Assembly (NCBI GenBank): GCA_009760855.2
Contig: WPIO01000035.1
Coordinates: forward strand, 3,247,001 to 3,311,000
Length of the DNA stretch: 64,000 bases
Reading direction: 5' to 3'
Source: Cristatella mucedo
Lineage: Eukaryota > Bryozoa > Phylactolaemata > Cristatellidae
The number at the start of each line of letters is the position of its first letter. Positions within the stretch are counted from its first letter, which is position 1. Positions 48,698 to 59,504 of the stretch are shown in pieces. Position numbers and translations under genes: made by a program. The notes beneath the pieces were generated by a model, which was not told where the DNA came from, searched no databases, and was given only the letters and a program-made list of their open reading frames with translations.

Positions 48698-51170
48698 CGC
48701 CTTGGCGCTGCTCCGCAGGCCGCCGCCGCGGCTCCTGCCACCCCCCCCCCCGAACGGACGAGAAAGGTGCTGTTGCTGTTCCTGCTGCTGCTCGCGATGC
48801 TGAGGGTCACCACACAGGGCAGGGACGGCGCTTGGCAGTCACTGCTTGCTGCTCGAAGTGCTAATTGCCCCTAAAAGTCGCCCGGTCGTCTATGCAGCCT
48901 ACTCTACCGGCAATGTCGGCTGCTGTGCTTGGCCGCAGCCGGATGTCGATCTACTCTCACGGCTGCCTGGGCACTGGCTGAGGCGCCACTGCCAAGGTGA
49001 CTGCTGCTGCATACGGACTTGTCCAAGCCAACTGTCCTGCTGCAGCAGCAGCAGCTGCAGTGGCTTCTTCTTGAGGCAAGCATCGTCGTCATCGGTTTAC
49101 TTGAGTTGATTTCACCGGCTCGAATTTTGCCGAGCTTGGGCAGCAGAGCTGGCTGCCGCTTGGTGGTAGCCAGCAGCTTGCTTGTGGTCGGGCTGCTGCA
49201 TGCACCGGCTTGGATCCGCGTAGGGCTCACGTTGAGAAGCTGCCGCTGGGGCTGCCAGAACCGAGAGGGCCAGCGAGTTATGTCTGCTGCCAACCCCCTT
49301 GCTCTGGCTGGCTGCCTCGACGTCGAAGTGCCATTGGCCCTTGCCGGTCCCTCTTTGCATCACTGTTCGTGCGGTCCGGTGGCGCCTTGTTTTCTTACCT
49401 CTTTCCTGTCATTACAGTGATGCCATGTTGGCGTCGATTACTGTCTCTGGCTTCTTTTATGTGCCTTGATAAATAGCCAATGTAGGTTGACATGTGCCAG
49501 CAGGCTGCACCTGTCCACCGGGGCAGTGCCAGTCTAGTCATAGCCGACGAATTCCTGTCTAGTGTCGTGTTGACTGTTGATTGCTTCCATCTCAACCTTG
49601 GGCATCGACACCCTCTCTGAACTGTAAAGGAAGGTGACAAAGCTGCCCGAGCCCGGTCAGGGCAGCCCTAGTCGAGCTCGGCAGGCCTCTCACGACCTGA
49701 CGTCAGAGGATCTACAAAGGTGTTAGAATAATTAGAATAAGCATTAGAATGAGCCTGCTGCTTCAGCTGTCGGTAAGCACGGCCTCGTGCTTCCGCTGAC
49801 TAGTGCTAGCGCCAACAATGGTTATGGTGCTTTCCGTCGCGGCATCTGAGAACACTGAGGTCGTGCCCACCAATGTCACTGAGGAAGGAGCCCCTCCAGC
49901 AGTCAGTCGCAGCCACCGTGGGCTGTACGCCTGCTGTGTGCACGCGGTGGCGTGAGCTGCTGTACCCCCACTTCGTCTTGTAAATGCGCCTTCAGTAGCC
50001 TCCCCCCCCCCAGTGTGTCGTTCTACAACGAACGGGCGAGCAAACAAAGGCAGCAGACACGACAATGAACGGCTATCCCACCGAGCAGCCTGCAGGCGTG
50101 CCCTGTGCCGGATTTCGTGCCACTGCTTAAAAGCGATAGCAGCAGCTCGTACTAGCAAAAAATTGCCTTTATGCACCTCGCCTTGGGTCCAGTGCTGGCA
50201 AGGTCCAAGCTACCGTAACATCAGCTGGTGATGATGTACTCTCTGGTGCAGATGAGTCACCCAAATAATTCCAGAGACTAACTGCGTTAGCCAGTGATGT
50301 GGCTACTGAATCGTCGTCTGTTTAAAAGCCGCACTGATAGCGACCGGTGGTGGCAGCTAGTTTGTGTACCGGTATCCCAGTGAAAGTGCCCCAACCCCGG
50401 TGCACCCACCTCGTCGGGTAGCGATTGTCTCTTGGCTCCTGGCTGTCAGTGAGTGCTCAGGCAAGATCTGCACGCTCAAAAGCTTCCGACTTGATGGCCT
50501 TCCCACGGCCTGACTGCTCACCCTGCCGAAAAGCCAGCGCCGGAGCAGTAGCCAGGTCAGTGGGGAACCAGTTGGGTACTTGCCAGCAAGACGGCTGGGG
50601 GCAAGAGCTGGAGAATGGCTGCTGTCTAAGGATGCTTAGCCTGTGTAGTTGTGCTTTGGCCATCCTTGGAAAGACGAAACAAGAACCTAAACACATGATG
50701 GCAAGTTGTCGTTCAACGAATTGGCTCGTGATGGTGTCGATGGCTGCTGCCAGCTTTGTGGGTCAGTGGTAGCCTCAAGTGGTAGGGCGATCAGCAAGGG
50801 TGTCTTGCAGCAAACAGTGGCCTAGCTGGTGTGGGGGGCACTTACCTGCCCCTTCAATAAAGAGGGTGGAGCAGCCAGGGCATAGGGGGACATTGCCCCC
50901 ATACAGTGGGGCAATGAGCTGGGCCACCTCCTACGCCTAGGCTGCGACCGTCAGCAACAGAGAAATTATGCTTTAGTTCCACTCAGTGAGCAACCACCGA
51001 AGTTCGTGTCGAATGCAAACTACGGCCTTACGATATAATTTTTCATTATTTGCGGGTCTGGCCCGTCTGCTTGACAACCTCGTGGGTCTTGCCCCTACAT
51101 GACAATTTTTCTGGTCTTGTCCCTAGATGAAAATTCTGGCTCGGATACTGCCTGCAAAGGAGGCTAGTGT
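48698..51170 (+). other. Probable 3' UTR of the PCGF gene and flank
   Basis: Starts with C-rich and CTG/CAG-rich sequence (48740-49080) and has no convincing ORF. A canonical AATAAA at 50856-50861 is the first good polyadenylation signal found after the stop codon, which would give a 3' UTR of about 2.2 kb. An earlier cleavage site using a variant signal cannot be excluded. Confidence 0.4.
50856..50861 (+). terminator. Candidate polyadenylation signal AATAAA
   Basis: Canonical hexamer in CCTTCAATAAAGAGGG, 2.16 kb after the PCGF stop codon. A G-rich segment follows (TGGAGCAGCCAGGGCATAGG). Assignment to PCGF is by position only. Confidence 0.35.
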
Positions 51171-51173
51171 AAG

Positions 51174-51297
51174 CTGATTTAACAGCCTGATTTGTAGAGC
51201 AGCAAAAGAGCCTTCCCGGCTATCAAAACCGCTTGCAATGGACACAAAAAGGATCGCTCACTACAGGACTCGAACCTGCGACCTGGGTCGTCCTGTG
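51174..51297 (-). mobile_element. SINE-1 copy, diverged
   Basis: Minus-strand tail (AGCTGATTTAACAGCCTGAT), an eroded body and a minus-strand B box GGACTCGAACCTG near 51266. The head side is rearranged: GTGGGTGGTCCT is repeated just beyond it (51294-51320). Confidence 0.7.
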
Positions 51298-51384
51298 GGT
51301 GGTCCTAGGTGGGTGGTCCTCCACTGGCTATTCCCTAGTGAGAATGGTTCAGATCGAAAACTCACCACAGTGCTTACCAGTCAT

Positions 51385-51465
51385 TACAAATGTAAAGCAC
51401 CTGAAAGAAATTGGGTTCTCTGAGGGCACTTTATCAAGTGTACTGTTATTATTATTACCCAAGTA
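51385..51465 (+). repeat. Solo LINE-A 3' tail
   Basis: ATGTAAAGCACCTGAAAGAA, then TTCTCTGAGGGCACTTTATC and a TTATTATTATT end. It carries the hairpin region but no ORF remnant. Confidence 0.7.
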
Positions 51466-52094
51466 GCAAGGGTAGCTTTTTTAATGGCAGGTTCTTGTAC
51501 CATTGGCTTGCTGCATAAAAGTCAGTCCATGAAGAGTGCATTCATTCCGGCTCACCACTGGCCTTACTCCCCAACTGGCACCCGAAAATAGTGATTGTCT
51601 AATTTGGCCATGGAACCATTGTTGAAAGTTCCAACTAGGCTAAGCTCCGACCAGCCCAGCCTGTACCAGAGGCATGCACTGTAGGTATGTGCTGCAGTTA
51701 GAGGCCTGGGCCCAGCTAGTTCGATCGCTCACTTGTAACTCGACTGCATGCCGTACTACTGACGCTAGCTCTCAGCTGCTGCGCTTCAACCAATGTTGCT
51801 GATTGCTCATCTATGTCACACGGAACGTTTTAACGGTCTTTTGCTTAGTAGACAGCTGACTTCTCTTTACTGCAGTGACAGGGGTGCCAGTATGGGAGGG
51901 GCTGTCACTTGTGTGGCTTGGCTTAGGCGATGCACATACCGGCTAGCAAGTACCCTATGTCAGCTGGCTGGCAAAGCAGCTGTGCACTACTGTAACTGTT
52001 CAATGCAGAAAAGGTGAAGGCGATGGGCAGTAGTGTGAAGGCCAAGCTTTGCTTTCCTACTGCCCATGCCAGCCTTGACTGGCTGCTGTACGAG

Positions 52095-52250
52095 CAGCTC
52101 CCTGGTAAGGCGGCTGCTTTCATGACCTCGGTCCCGAGGTCGTGGGTTCGATTCTTTCGGTGGGTGATTCTTTATCGCCACTGCAAGCGGTGGTGATAGA
52201 CGTAAAGGCTCTTCTGTCGCTATACAAAAAGAGGCTGTTTAATCAGCTAG
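52095..52250 (+). mobile_element. SINE-1 copy
   Basis: GGTAAGGCGGCTGCTTTCAT head, B box GGTTCGATTCT near 52145, the hairpin body ATCGCCACTGCAAGCGGTGG, and the tail TAAAGGCTCTTCTGTCGCTA, then AAAAAGAGGCTGTTTAATCA. Together with 16969 it best defines the family consensus. Confidence 0.85.
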
Positions 52251-52580
52251 GATTTATTTATCTATTTATTATTGCTCGATTGGCCCGTTGTTTGGTGGCG
52301 ACTGTCTCTTGTGGAACTGAAAGTGTGGCATGCATATCGTACGTCTTGAGTGTAATGGAACACGCCAAAGCAGCTGCATGCAGGGAAGGGCACTCCCGAA
52401 TTACACAGCGTTGACAATCAGTGCCTCTGAAGGTTCATGTAATGGCCGAAAGTCATGTGACCACAAAATGCACTCGAGCTTTTTCTATCTGCAATATTAC
52501 TCTGCTGCTAAAAACCCTGCGGAGGAACATGATGATGACGCAGTGAACAGAGAAAGATGATATTATTATGCAACAGAGGA

Positions 52581-52711
52581 TGAGCCGTTTTGGTCTAGCG
52601 GTTGAGGTGCTCGCCCCGACCAAGGCCTGACTGAGGTCATGGGCTCGAGCCCCGAGGCACATGTGAAGCGCCTGAATAGAGATTAGGTTCTCTTGGGGCG
52701 CTATATAAATG

Positions 52712-52743
<32 letters not shown>
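52581..52743 (+). mobile_element. SINE-2 copy with (TA)n tail
   Basis: Best-preserved SINE-2: GAGCCGTTTTGGTCTAGCGG, TTGAGGTGCTCGCCCCGACC, GGGCTCGAGCCCC, then GTGAAGCGCCTGAATAGAGA and TTCTCTTGGGGCGCTATATA. It ends in about 15 TA units (52713-52743). The tail can fold with the arms AGCGCC and GGCGCT, as in LINE-A. Confidence 0.88.
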
Positions 52744-52746
<3 letters not shown>

Positions 52747-52959
52747 CCAAGGTTTTTATGAGGTGGCAAGACCCGAAAGATTTTCATGTAAATGTACCAG
52801 AAACCTAAGGAATGCAAAGTTATATAGCTCAATCACTCTTTAACCAATACGAATTGGTCGTTTGCTCCTCTAGTTGATGTTGGAAGCATCTTGTTGGTTA
52901 CGGTCAGGGGAGAGAGCATAGGAATAGGTGCAGCTCAGGTCGCTGAGCATCTTTATGAG

Positions 52960-55900
52960 TATAATACTAATAATAATGCATTTGATATAGCGCCTCCAGA
53001 GAGCTCAATCTCTCTAGGCGCTTTGCATTTGCTGTAAAGAAAACAAGATCGAATACTTAGTGGTAGCAGGCTCAATAAACAGCAAGAATACCATGGTTAG
53101 GAATGATGTGCACAGGGTCAGCATGCAAGTATGGCTAGTGGCAGCATGCAGTGTCAGCACCAATAAGCACATAAAGGACGAATCACAGGGACCCACTAAA
53201 TGCTGTCATAAATAGATGCGTTTTTAGTATTTTTTTTAATGTGGTCATGTCAAGAGATGTCGTGACGCAGGTCGGAAGTGAGTTCCAGGCTTTGGGAGCA
53301 TCCGAACTAAAGGCACGGTATCCACAGGATTTGAGGTTTGTACGAGGTATGGGTAAACAAATTTTGAAAATTGGGTGGTACAATGATTGGCCTGGTGGGG
53401 AGTAGATCTGATAGGTAGGCAGGAGCCAAAGAATGAAGGGACCTAAAAAGGGAGTGACAAAACCTTGAAGTCGAAGTTTTGCTTGACTGGGAGCTTGATG
53501 AGTGTCTTGACTGGTAGCCAGTGCAGGTCGGCGAGAAGCAGTGTGATGTGGCAACTGTAACGCTCACGACAGACAAGCCTAGCTGCAGAGTTTTGCACCA
53601 GCTGTAAGTGCCTGAGTGCAATGGCTGGTAGACCAGCAAGCAGTGATTTACAGAAGTCAAGTCAGTATGTCACAAATGCATGGACCAATGTAGATGTGAT
53701 ATCCCTGTCTAAACGAGCCTGTATTTTATCAATGTTATGTAGCTGAAAGTAAGCAGACGTGACTGTGGAGCTGATGTGTTCGTCTAATGAAAGGTAACTT
53801 TGGAACATGACACATAGATTTCGTGCAGATTCAGCAGGAGATATGCTGGAAGAGCCGAGCTTGAGCTTTAAGTCTTTCCAATTTCTGAATCACATTTAGT
53901 CTGCCCATAACTAGAAAGTTGGTTTTATTATCATTCAATTTAAGAAAGTTTGCTGCCATCTATGTGGGGATGTGATCAATACATGCAGCAAGGGAGTTGA
54001 GAGAATTCGACATGCTGGAGGGCTGGAAGGGGTCAATGCAAAGGTACAACCGAGTGTCATGTACATAGAAGTGAAAGCCTAGATTGTGCTTGACAATCAC
54101 ATCGGCAAAAGGGAGAATATTAACCGTGAAAAGAACTGGACCAAGCACAAAGCCCTGTGATACCCAATACTTCAGAGGTTCATCGCATGATCTCGGTCCA
54201 TTCACATCAATACTCTGGAGTCTCCAGCTAAGATAGGACCTGAACTATTGAAGTGTAGTGCCAGTGATGTCTAGGCAAGATCAGACGCACTCAAGAAGGA
54301 CTTGGGGATCGAAACTTCCAAAAGTTAGCGAAAGATAAAACAAAACAAACAGATATTCTCTACCTAAGTAGGTCGTTATACACCGAAAGCAATGCTGACT
54401 CATGGGTGTGATTAGCTCTAAAACCAGACTGGAACTTACTAGCAAGGTTAGAAGTTTCAATGTATGAGTTCAGCTGGTTTGCAAAGACTCGTTCCAGTGT
54501 CTTTGATAGAAACGGTAGGAGGGAGATAGGGCGGAAGTTGCTTAAGTTCTCTGTGTCTAGTGCTGCTCTCTTAAGTGGTGGCCTGACTACAGCCTTTTTG
54601 GAAGGTGCTGGGACATGACCTTAGGCTAATGACATATTTATGATGCTATTGATGCATGACAGCAGCAGATCAATGCATCGTAGAAGTAGGACAGTGGGAA
54701 TAGGGTCCAGAGGACTAGTTGTCTTCATTAATTGGAATATGAACTTTAGGAAGAGGTCACTAGTGATCTTGAATGCAGGCATTGAGGTGCTGCATAGAAT
54801 TGAGGGACATAATTTCAGGCTTGGTGTTGCCATACTAGGGATAGCCTTCCTGATCTGGTCTATCTTGTTGAAAAAGAAGCTAGAGAATTGATCAGCTAGA
54901 ATCTAGGTGATCGCTTCTTAAGCTTCTATCTAGCTGTTTGATCAGTACAGGGATCACCAGGTGAGGTGCTAACCTGGGAGCCTGTTAACGAGATAGTTGA
55001 TCGTCAACATCAGTATTTTTCGATGTGCATATGTGATTCAACAAGGTTTTTATAGAAGCTAGACTTGGCCTTTGCTATGATCGATTGGTACGACCTACGG
55101 TAGTCCTAGTATTCCTGTTGATAGACAGTCAGTCACTATCGTTTGCATGCTTTTTTAAGCTTGGGCTTAGTAGACCTAGCTAGTTTAATGTCTGGTAAAC
55201 CATAGGGCCATCTGTGCGAGGGCGCACAGTGAACTTAGTCAGAGGTGCAAATTCGTCGAACATGTTAGCTAGTGTCGAGTTGTAGCAATCTATCAATGAC
55301 GGCAGGTCGAAGGAGGATTGAGCAGCAGAGGCGAAGCAGTTATTCTCGCACGGACAGCATCGACTTTAAGGTTCTCGAGATTTCGCGATTCACGGATAGT
55401 TTTAGAGGAGGAGGAAGAGGGCACACAATGTAGACTGAATGAAATCTGCATGAGGTCAAATAAGCAGGATTCGGCAATAGTTTGTGATGACGAAGTGCAG
55501 TTGTATGAGAAAATCGGTCAAGTTTGTGACCCTTGGTGTGAGTAGGGCCATGCACATGAGCCACAAGAGACAATGAATCAGTCGGTTCGCTGAATTAAGT
55601 GCTGATTGCGTCAGACGAGTTATCAAAATGAATGTTGAAATCACCCATAATGAGCAAAAATCTATTTCTTGCACACAGAATCGAAATGAGATCAGAGAAA
55701 TCTGAGATAAAGGAGGAGTTGGTGGCTGATGGTCGATGGACTACTGCCTATATCGGTAGCTTGTTGTCGGGTGAAATCAAGGCAATAGATTTGAAAGACT
55801 GCTTCGAGGATACTGTTAATGGCTTGAAGTCAAAGTTCGAGCGAGTGATAATAGCAACTCAACCTCCTGTTTTGATTGATGTAGAGATGTGAAAGAAGGA

Positions 55901-56115
55901 GAAACCAGCCGGGGTAGCATCCTTAATTGTCCTGCAGTTTACTGGTTTTTAGCCAAGTTTCAGTCAAGGCGAGCAGGTCGAGACCTTTTTTAGTAATAAG
56001 GTCGCTAATAACTAGGAGTTTATTGCGAATTGAGTGAGAACTGCAAAGGTAAGCGTTAAGTTGGACCACCGGAGTTCTAACAGGCCTGAGGACCACTAAG
56101 TTAGAGAGATTCGCA
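52960..56115 (-). mobile_element. L2-like LINE (family A), endonuclease to 3' end
   Basis: Longest LINE copy here. Minus-strand blocks in order: endonuclease GLDLLALTETWLKTSKL (near 55980-55930); RT lead DPIPTVLLLRC (near 54700); NFRPISLLPFLSKTLERVFA (near 54540-54485); YLSWRLQSIDVNG and VSQGFVLGPVLF (near 54220-54120); the catalytic box, read here as FYVHDT rather than FYADDT (near 54067-54050); then SLNSLAACIDHI, KTNFLVMG and the C-terminal KAWNSLP region, the 3' UTR, the hairpin and an AAT-rich tail near 52960. Stops and frameshifts are frequent and the catalytic site is mutated, so it cannot be autonomous. The left part of the endonuclease and any ORF1 are missing. Confidence 0.88.
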
Positions 56116-56827
56116 GTGACTCTTGAGGGTGAACGTGCTGAGCGGTTCTAGTCAATGCCAATAATACCAAGCGAGGGTACGAGCAAATGACCGACCCCTG
56201 GCATGGCCACTGCTATGCAAGATTAATAATCCAATAATAGCGTACGGAAAATTTGGTTGGTGTCAACTCATCGTTTGCCAAGCTCGTAATTGTAAACTTG
56301 CCTTTGACCGTATTTTTTTCCTCACTTAATCACCTAAGGCCTATGAAAGCCAGCATGCAAGAGTGAACACCTCAAATCGCTTTTAAATTCGGAGCATCCA
56401 TAGAGTTTCAAAGGATTGCTGACATTTATCTTATGTTGTTGAACACGGGAGTTAAGAATGTTGTTGATCAGTGAGAGTCACCCAAATTACGATTAGGAAT
56501 CTGATCTTCAATAGAGGATTTGTATTGCATTCGAGCCAGAGGCTGGCTGTGCTAAGGAGGCTGTGCTGAGGTGTAAAGATGGGTCAGTCTACTAACAAGT
56601 AGCTGGTGAATGGGGCGCTCTTAGCTTTAGCATGTGCATCGGAAGCCACTCTCTGCTTTGAGCAGAGAAAACTCCCCAGTGTAGCGACCACTTATTCGTT
56701 GTGCAGCTACAGAAGGTGATACTTGGATAACAAGTATTGTCATTGTTTACTGATGTTTTTTGTTTTTAGCTATTTACATGCATGCTTAGGTTGTAACTAG
56801 GCATATGCATGGTTTTAAGCAGTTTGT

Positions 56828-56978
56828 TTATATATAATGTAATTCATTTATATAGCGCCCAAGAGAGCTTAATCTCTATCAGGCGCTTCACATATGCCTC
56901 GGGGCTCGAGCCCACGACTTCAGCCAGACCTTGGTCGGGGCGAGCACCTTAACCGCTAGACCAAACCAGCTCTGCTGC
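56828..56978 (-). mobile_element. SINE-2 copy
   Basis: Minus-strand copy with tail ATTCATTTATATAGCGCCCA, the AATCTCTATCAGGCGCTTCA core, a minus-strand GGGCTCGAGCCC B-box region and an AACCGCTAGACCAAACCAGC head. Confidence 0.85.
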
Positions 56979-56984
56979 CCTGCT

Positions 56985-59010
56985 GCTTCATATATTAATG
57001 CTTGCTTGTCAGGATTTTTTTGCTCGTTGTGCATCATTAGTTTAACCGTCATTTATGCACTACATTTCATAATTTTTGTTGTTATTATGTTACTGCAGGT
57101 GTGCACACTTTAATGTAAATGAACGTCGCTTGAATTTCTCTGGCATCGTACGGCTGCATTCGTGTCGTAGCTGTTGCCCTATTTGGCTCATCTTACTGGT
57201 GCCCACGACATTTCTCTTAAGGAGTTCTTCGAAAGGACACTGACTTTTCTGAGAACCTACTACAACAAGTTCGGAAAAGCTATAAAAGAGACCAAGGGTA
57301 TATATAGTTAGGGTGGATTAGGAAGGTGGCAAAGCTTCTGTGAAGTTACAGGTTTTAGGAGCTTCTCAAGAATGCTTGAAGTCCGCATTGCAGGTAGAAA
57401 CGTGTTACGTAGGATCTATTTAAACTATCGTTAAGGGTTATGAACTTAAAATGGCTTACAAGAGATTGCTCAATGTTCCAGTAGCCAGCTGTACAGAGAA
57501 GATGCTAGGGGCTGCCGTGCTCGAGTAGGTGTGAGGCCAGGATAGGGAAGAGCTCTTCTGGATACAGCTCTAGCCCTGCATTCTTGCCTTGCAGCTAAGT
57601 GCTAGCTGTGTTTTACTAATTATTTCGCATTGCATCACTCATTTTGAGCAAACAGATGCAAAATGTATCCAGCCGAAATCAGAAACGAACAACTTCAGTG
57701 ATGTACAAGCAGAGCTGAACTCACATTTAAAATTTAACGTTGGTCAGCTAAGTATTGGCTGAGCTAAAGAATTTACAGGGCACGAAACTAAACTGTAAAT
57801 AAAGCTGTTTAGAAGGTACAAGCATGTACCTCAACGAGCTGCAAATATGTACCTCAATGTATCAAGGTTCAACAAGTTGGCGCACAAGTCATGTATGATG
57901 CACCGGTATATTTGCTATTTGTAGATATTTTGCTTACTGCTTACTTCCGGGTTAAACTGATCTCCCTATTTCGTATTTTAATATTTTCTTTTAGTTTGAA
58001 AATCTTCAAAGCTTCAAATCCCATTTATAACAACTTTGTCTTTTGAAAGGTACATTTAACAATTATCCAATTGGTATACCAATCTTTTCAGTACGTTCTC
58101 GACATTTACCCTTAAATATTTAAGCAATTAGAACTTGGCATATCAAGAAAGATGCATTATCATTATCTTTAGATGAGTCGTTTTAACTTTGAGTGACTTG
58201 GGCAATTTTTTACATTAGTTCTGTGGAATCCCGAAAGTCCATTGCGCATGTATTCTTGAATGATTTTGAATGATGTTTTTACAACCTTCAATTTTTTCCT
58301 TACCTTATATCCTAATAATTTTTGGTAATTTTTGAAAATAATCTACAATTTTGTATCTTCTCTCCCAAACCCTTGTAGTTTATTCCTGATATCCCTATGC
58401 AACATAATTTACATTGGTGAGTAATACATGCTATTTTATTAGTGTCTCTGTCTCAGATATGTAAGAAATGGCCATAAGTCCTAGAAGCTTTGCTTTTTGT
58501 TGCCCGATTAATGATGAATTTGGAATTTACCCACATAATTAAAGAGAATTTATACTAAAGTTATACAAATAACAAGAAAGCTTTAAAAGTGCATGTTTTT
58601 TAAAAATTTGTGATTATTTTTGTAAGTTCATGTCATGAAAAATAGCCCCCAAAATTTAGTTGCAATTAGATTCATGCTGTACGACCTCGAGTGGAAATTT
58701 TAGGAGTCTATTGAGAACTGGTTGGAAGCGCTAACCATGCTTTTAAAACTAAGCCGCTGTGCTCTCTTTGAATAGATCAAGATGATCATTAACCATGCAC
58801 TTTGATTGAAATCTTGCAGCCCACTGCCATAGTCTGAACCACCTGTTCTTAGCTTTCTGCCTTGTGATAGTCCAGAATGCCTCTAACCACTGCAACTGAG
58901 CTACTTCAACTGCTTTCTCCTTACCAGGTTGCACTTAACGATCTTTTCATCCGTGTTTCCATAAAGACACAAGTTTTGACCTATGTCGGAAGCATTTTAA
59001 GGAATAAATA
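56985..59010. other. AT-rich intergenic stretch, nothing recognised
   Basis: Strongly AT-rich between about 57900 and 58700, with very short ORFs. I see no gene, RNA or repeat family that I can support. Confidence 0.5.
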
Positions 59011-59012
59011 TC

Positions 59013-59170
59013 AGTATAGTTCATTCGTATAGCACCGTAGGAGAACTTGATCTGTATTCAGGTGCGTCACACATGCCACGGGGCTCGAGCCCCCCAACCT
59101 CGGCCATCAAACGCATTCACCTTGACCTTGGTTCGAGTCCTTCACATTAACCACTGGGCCAAAGCAGACT
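59013..59170 (-). mobile_element. SINE-2 copy, diverged
   Basis: Minus strand: tail ATAGTTCATTCGTATAGCAC, core GATCTGTATTCAGGTGCGTC, B-box region GGGCTCGAGCCCC. The head has an extra GGTTCGAGTCC-like segment near 59130, suggesting an internal duplication or rearrangement of the tRNA-like part. Confidence 0.75.
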
Positions 59171-59504
59171 GGCAGAAGTTTCGAAGGTATTCGAAGGCTG
59201 CCAACTCCTTACCTAGAGCTGTGACAATTTAATTTATTAGACATAATTGGAAGTGTAGTAATTTATAATTAAAGTAAGCTGTTTCAGCTGCGTTTTTGTT
59301 TGTAACAGTAGCAAACTTTTAGTGGCTGTTGCCCAGCCTAGAACTAGCAATAAAGCAAAACCTACTTCAGGACTTGCATCCACTTTCAGGGTTCGGTAGA
59401 ATCTTACAGCTGACTTAAGACCGACTAACATTATAGCTGCATTAATAATTCATAAAAAAAACTCCCCCATGGAATTAGGAATCAAATCACGAATAAATAA
59501 AAAT

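Noticed and set aside
49019..49420. 133-codon ORF downstream of the PCGF stop
   Set aside because: It overlaps comparable ORFs in other frames, is driven by CTG/CAG-rich sequence, and lies in the likely 3' UTR.
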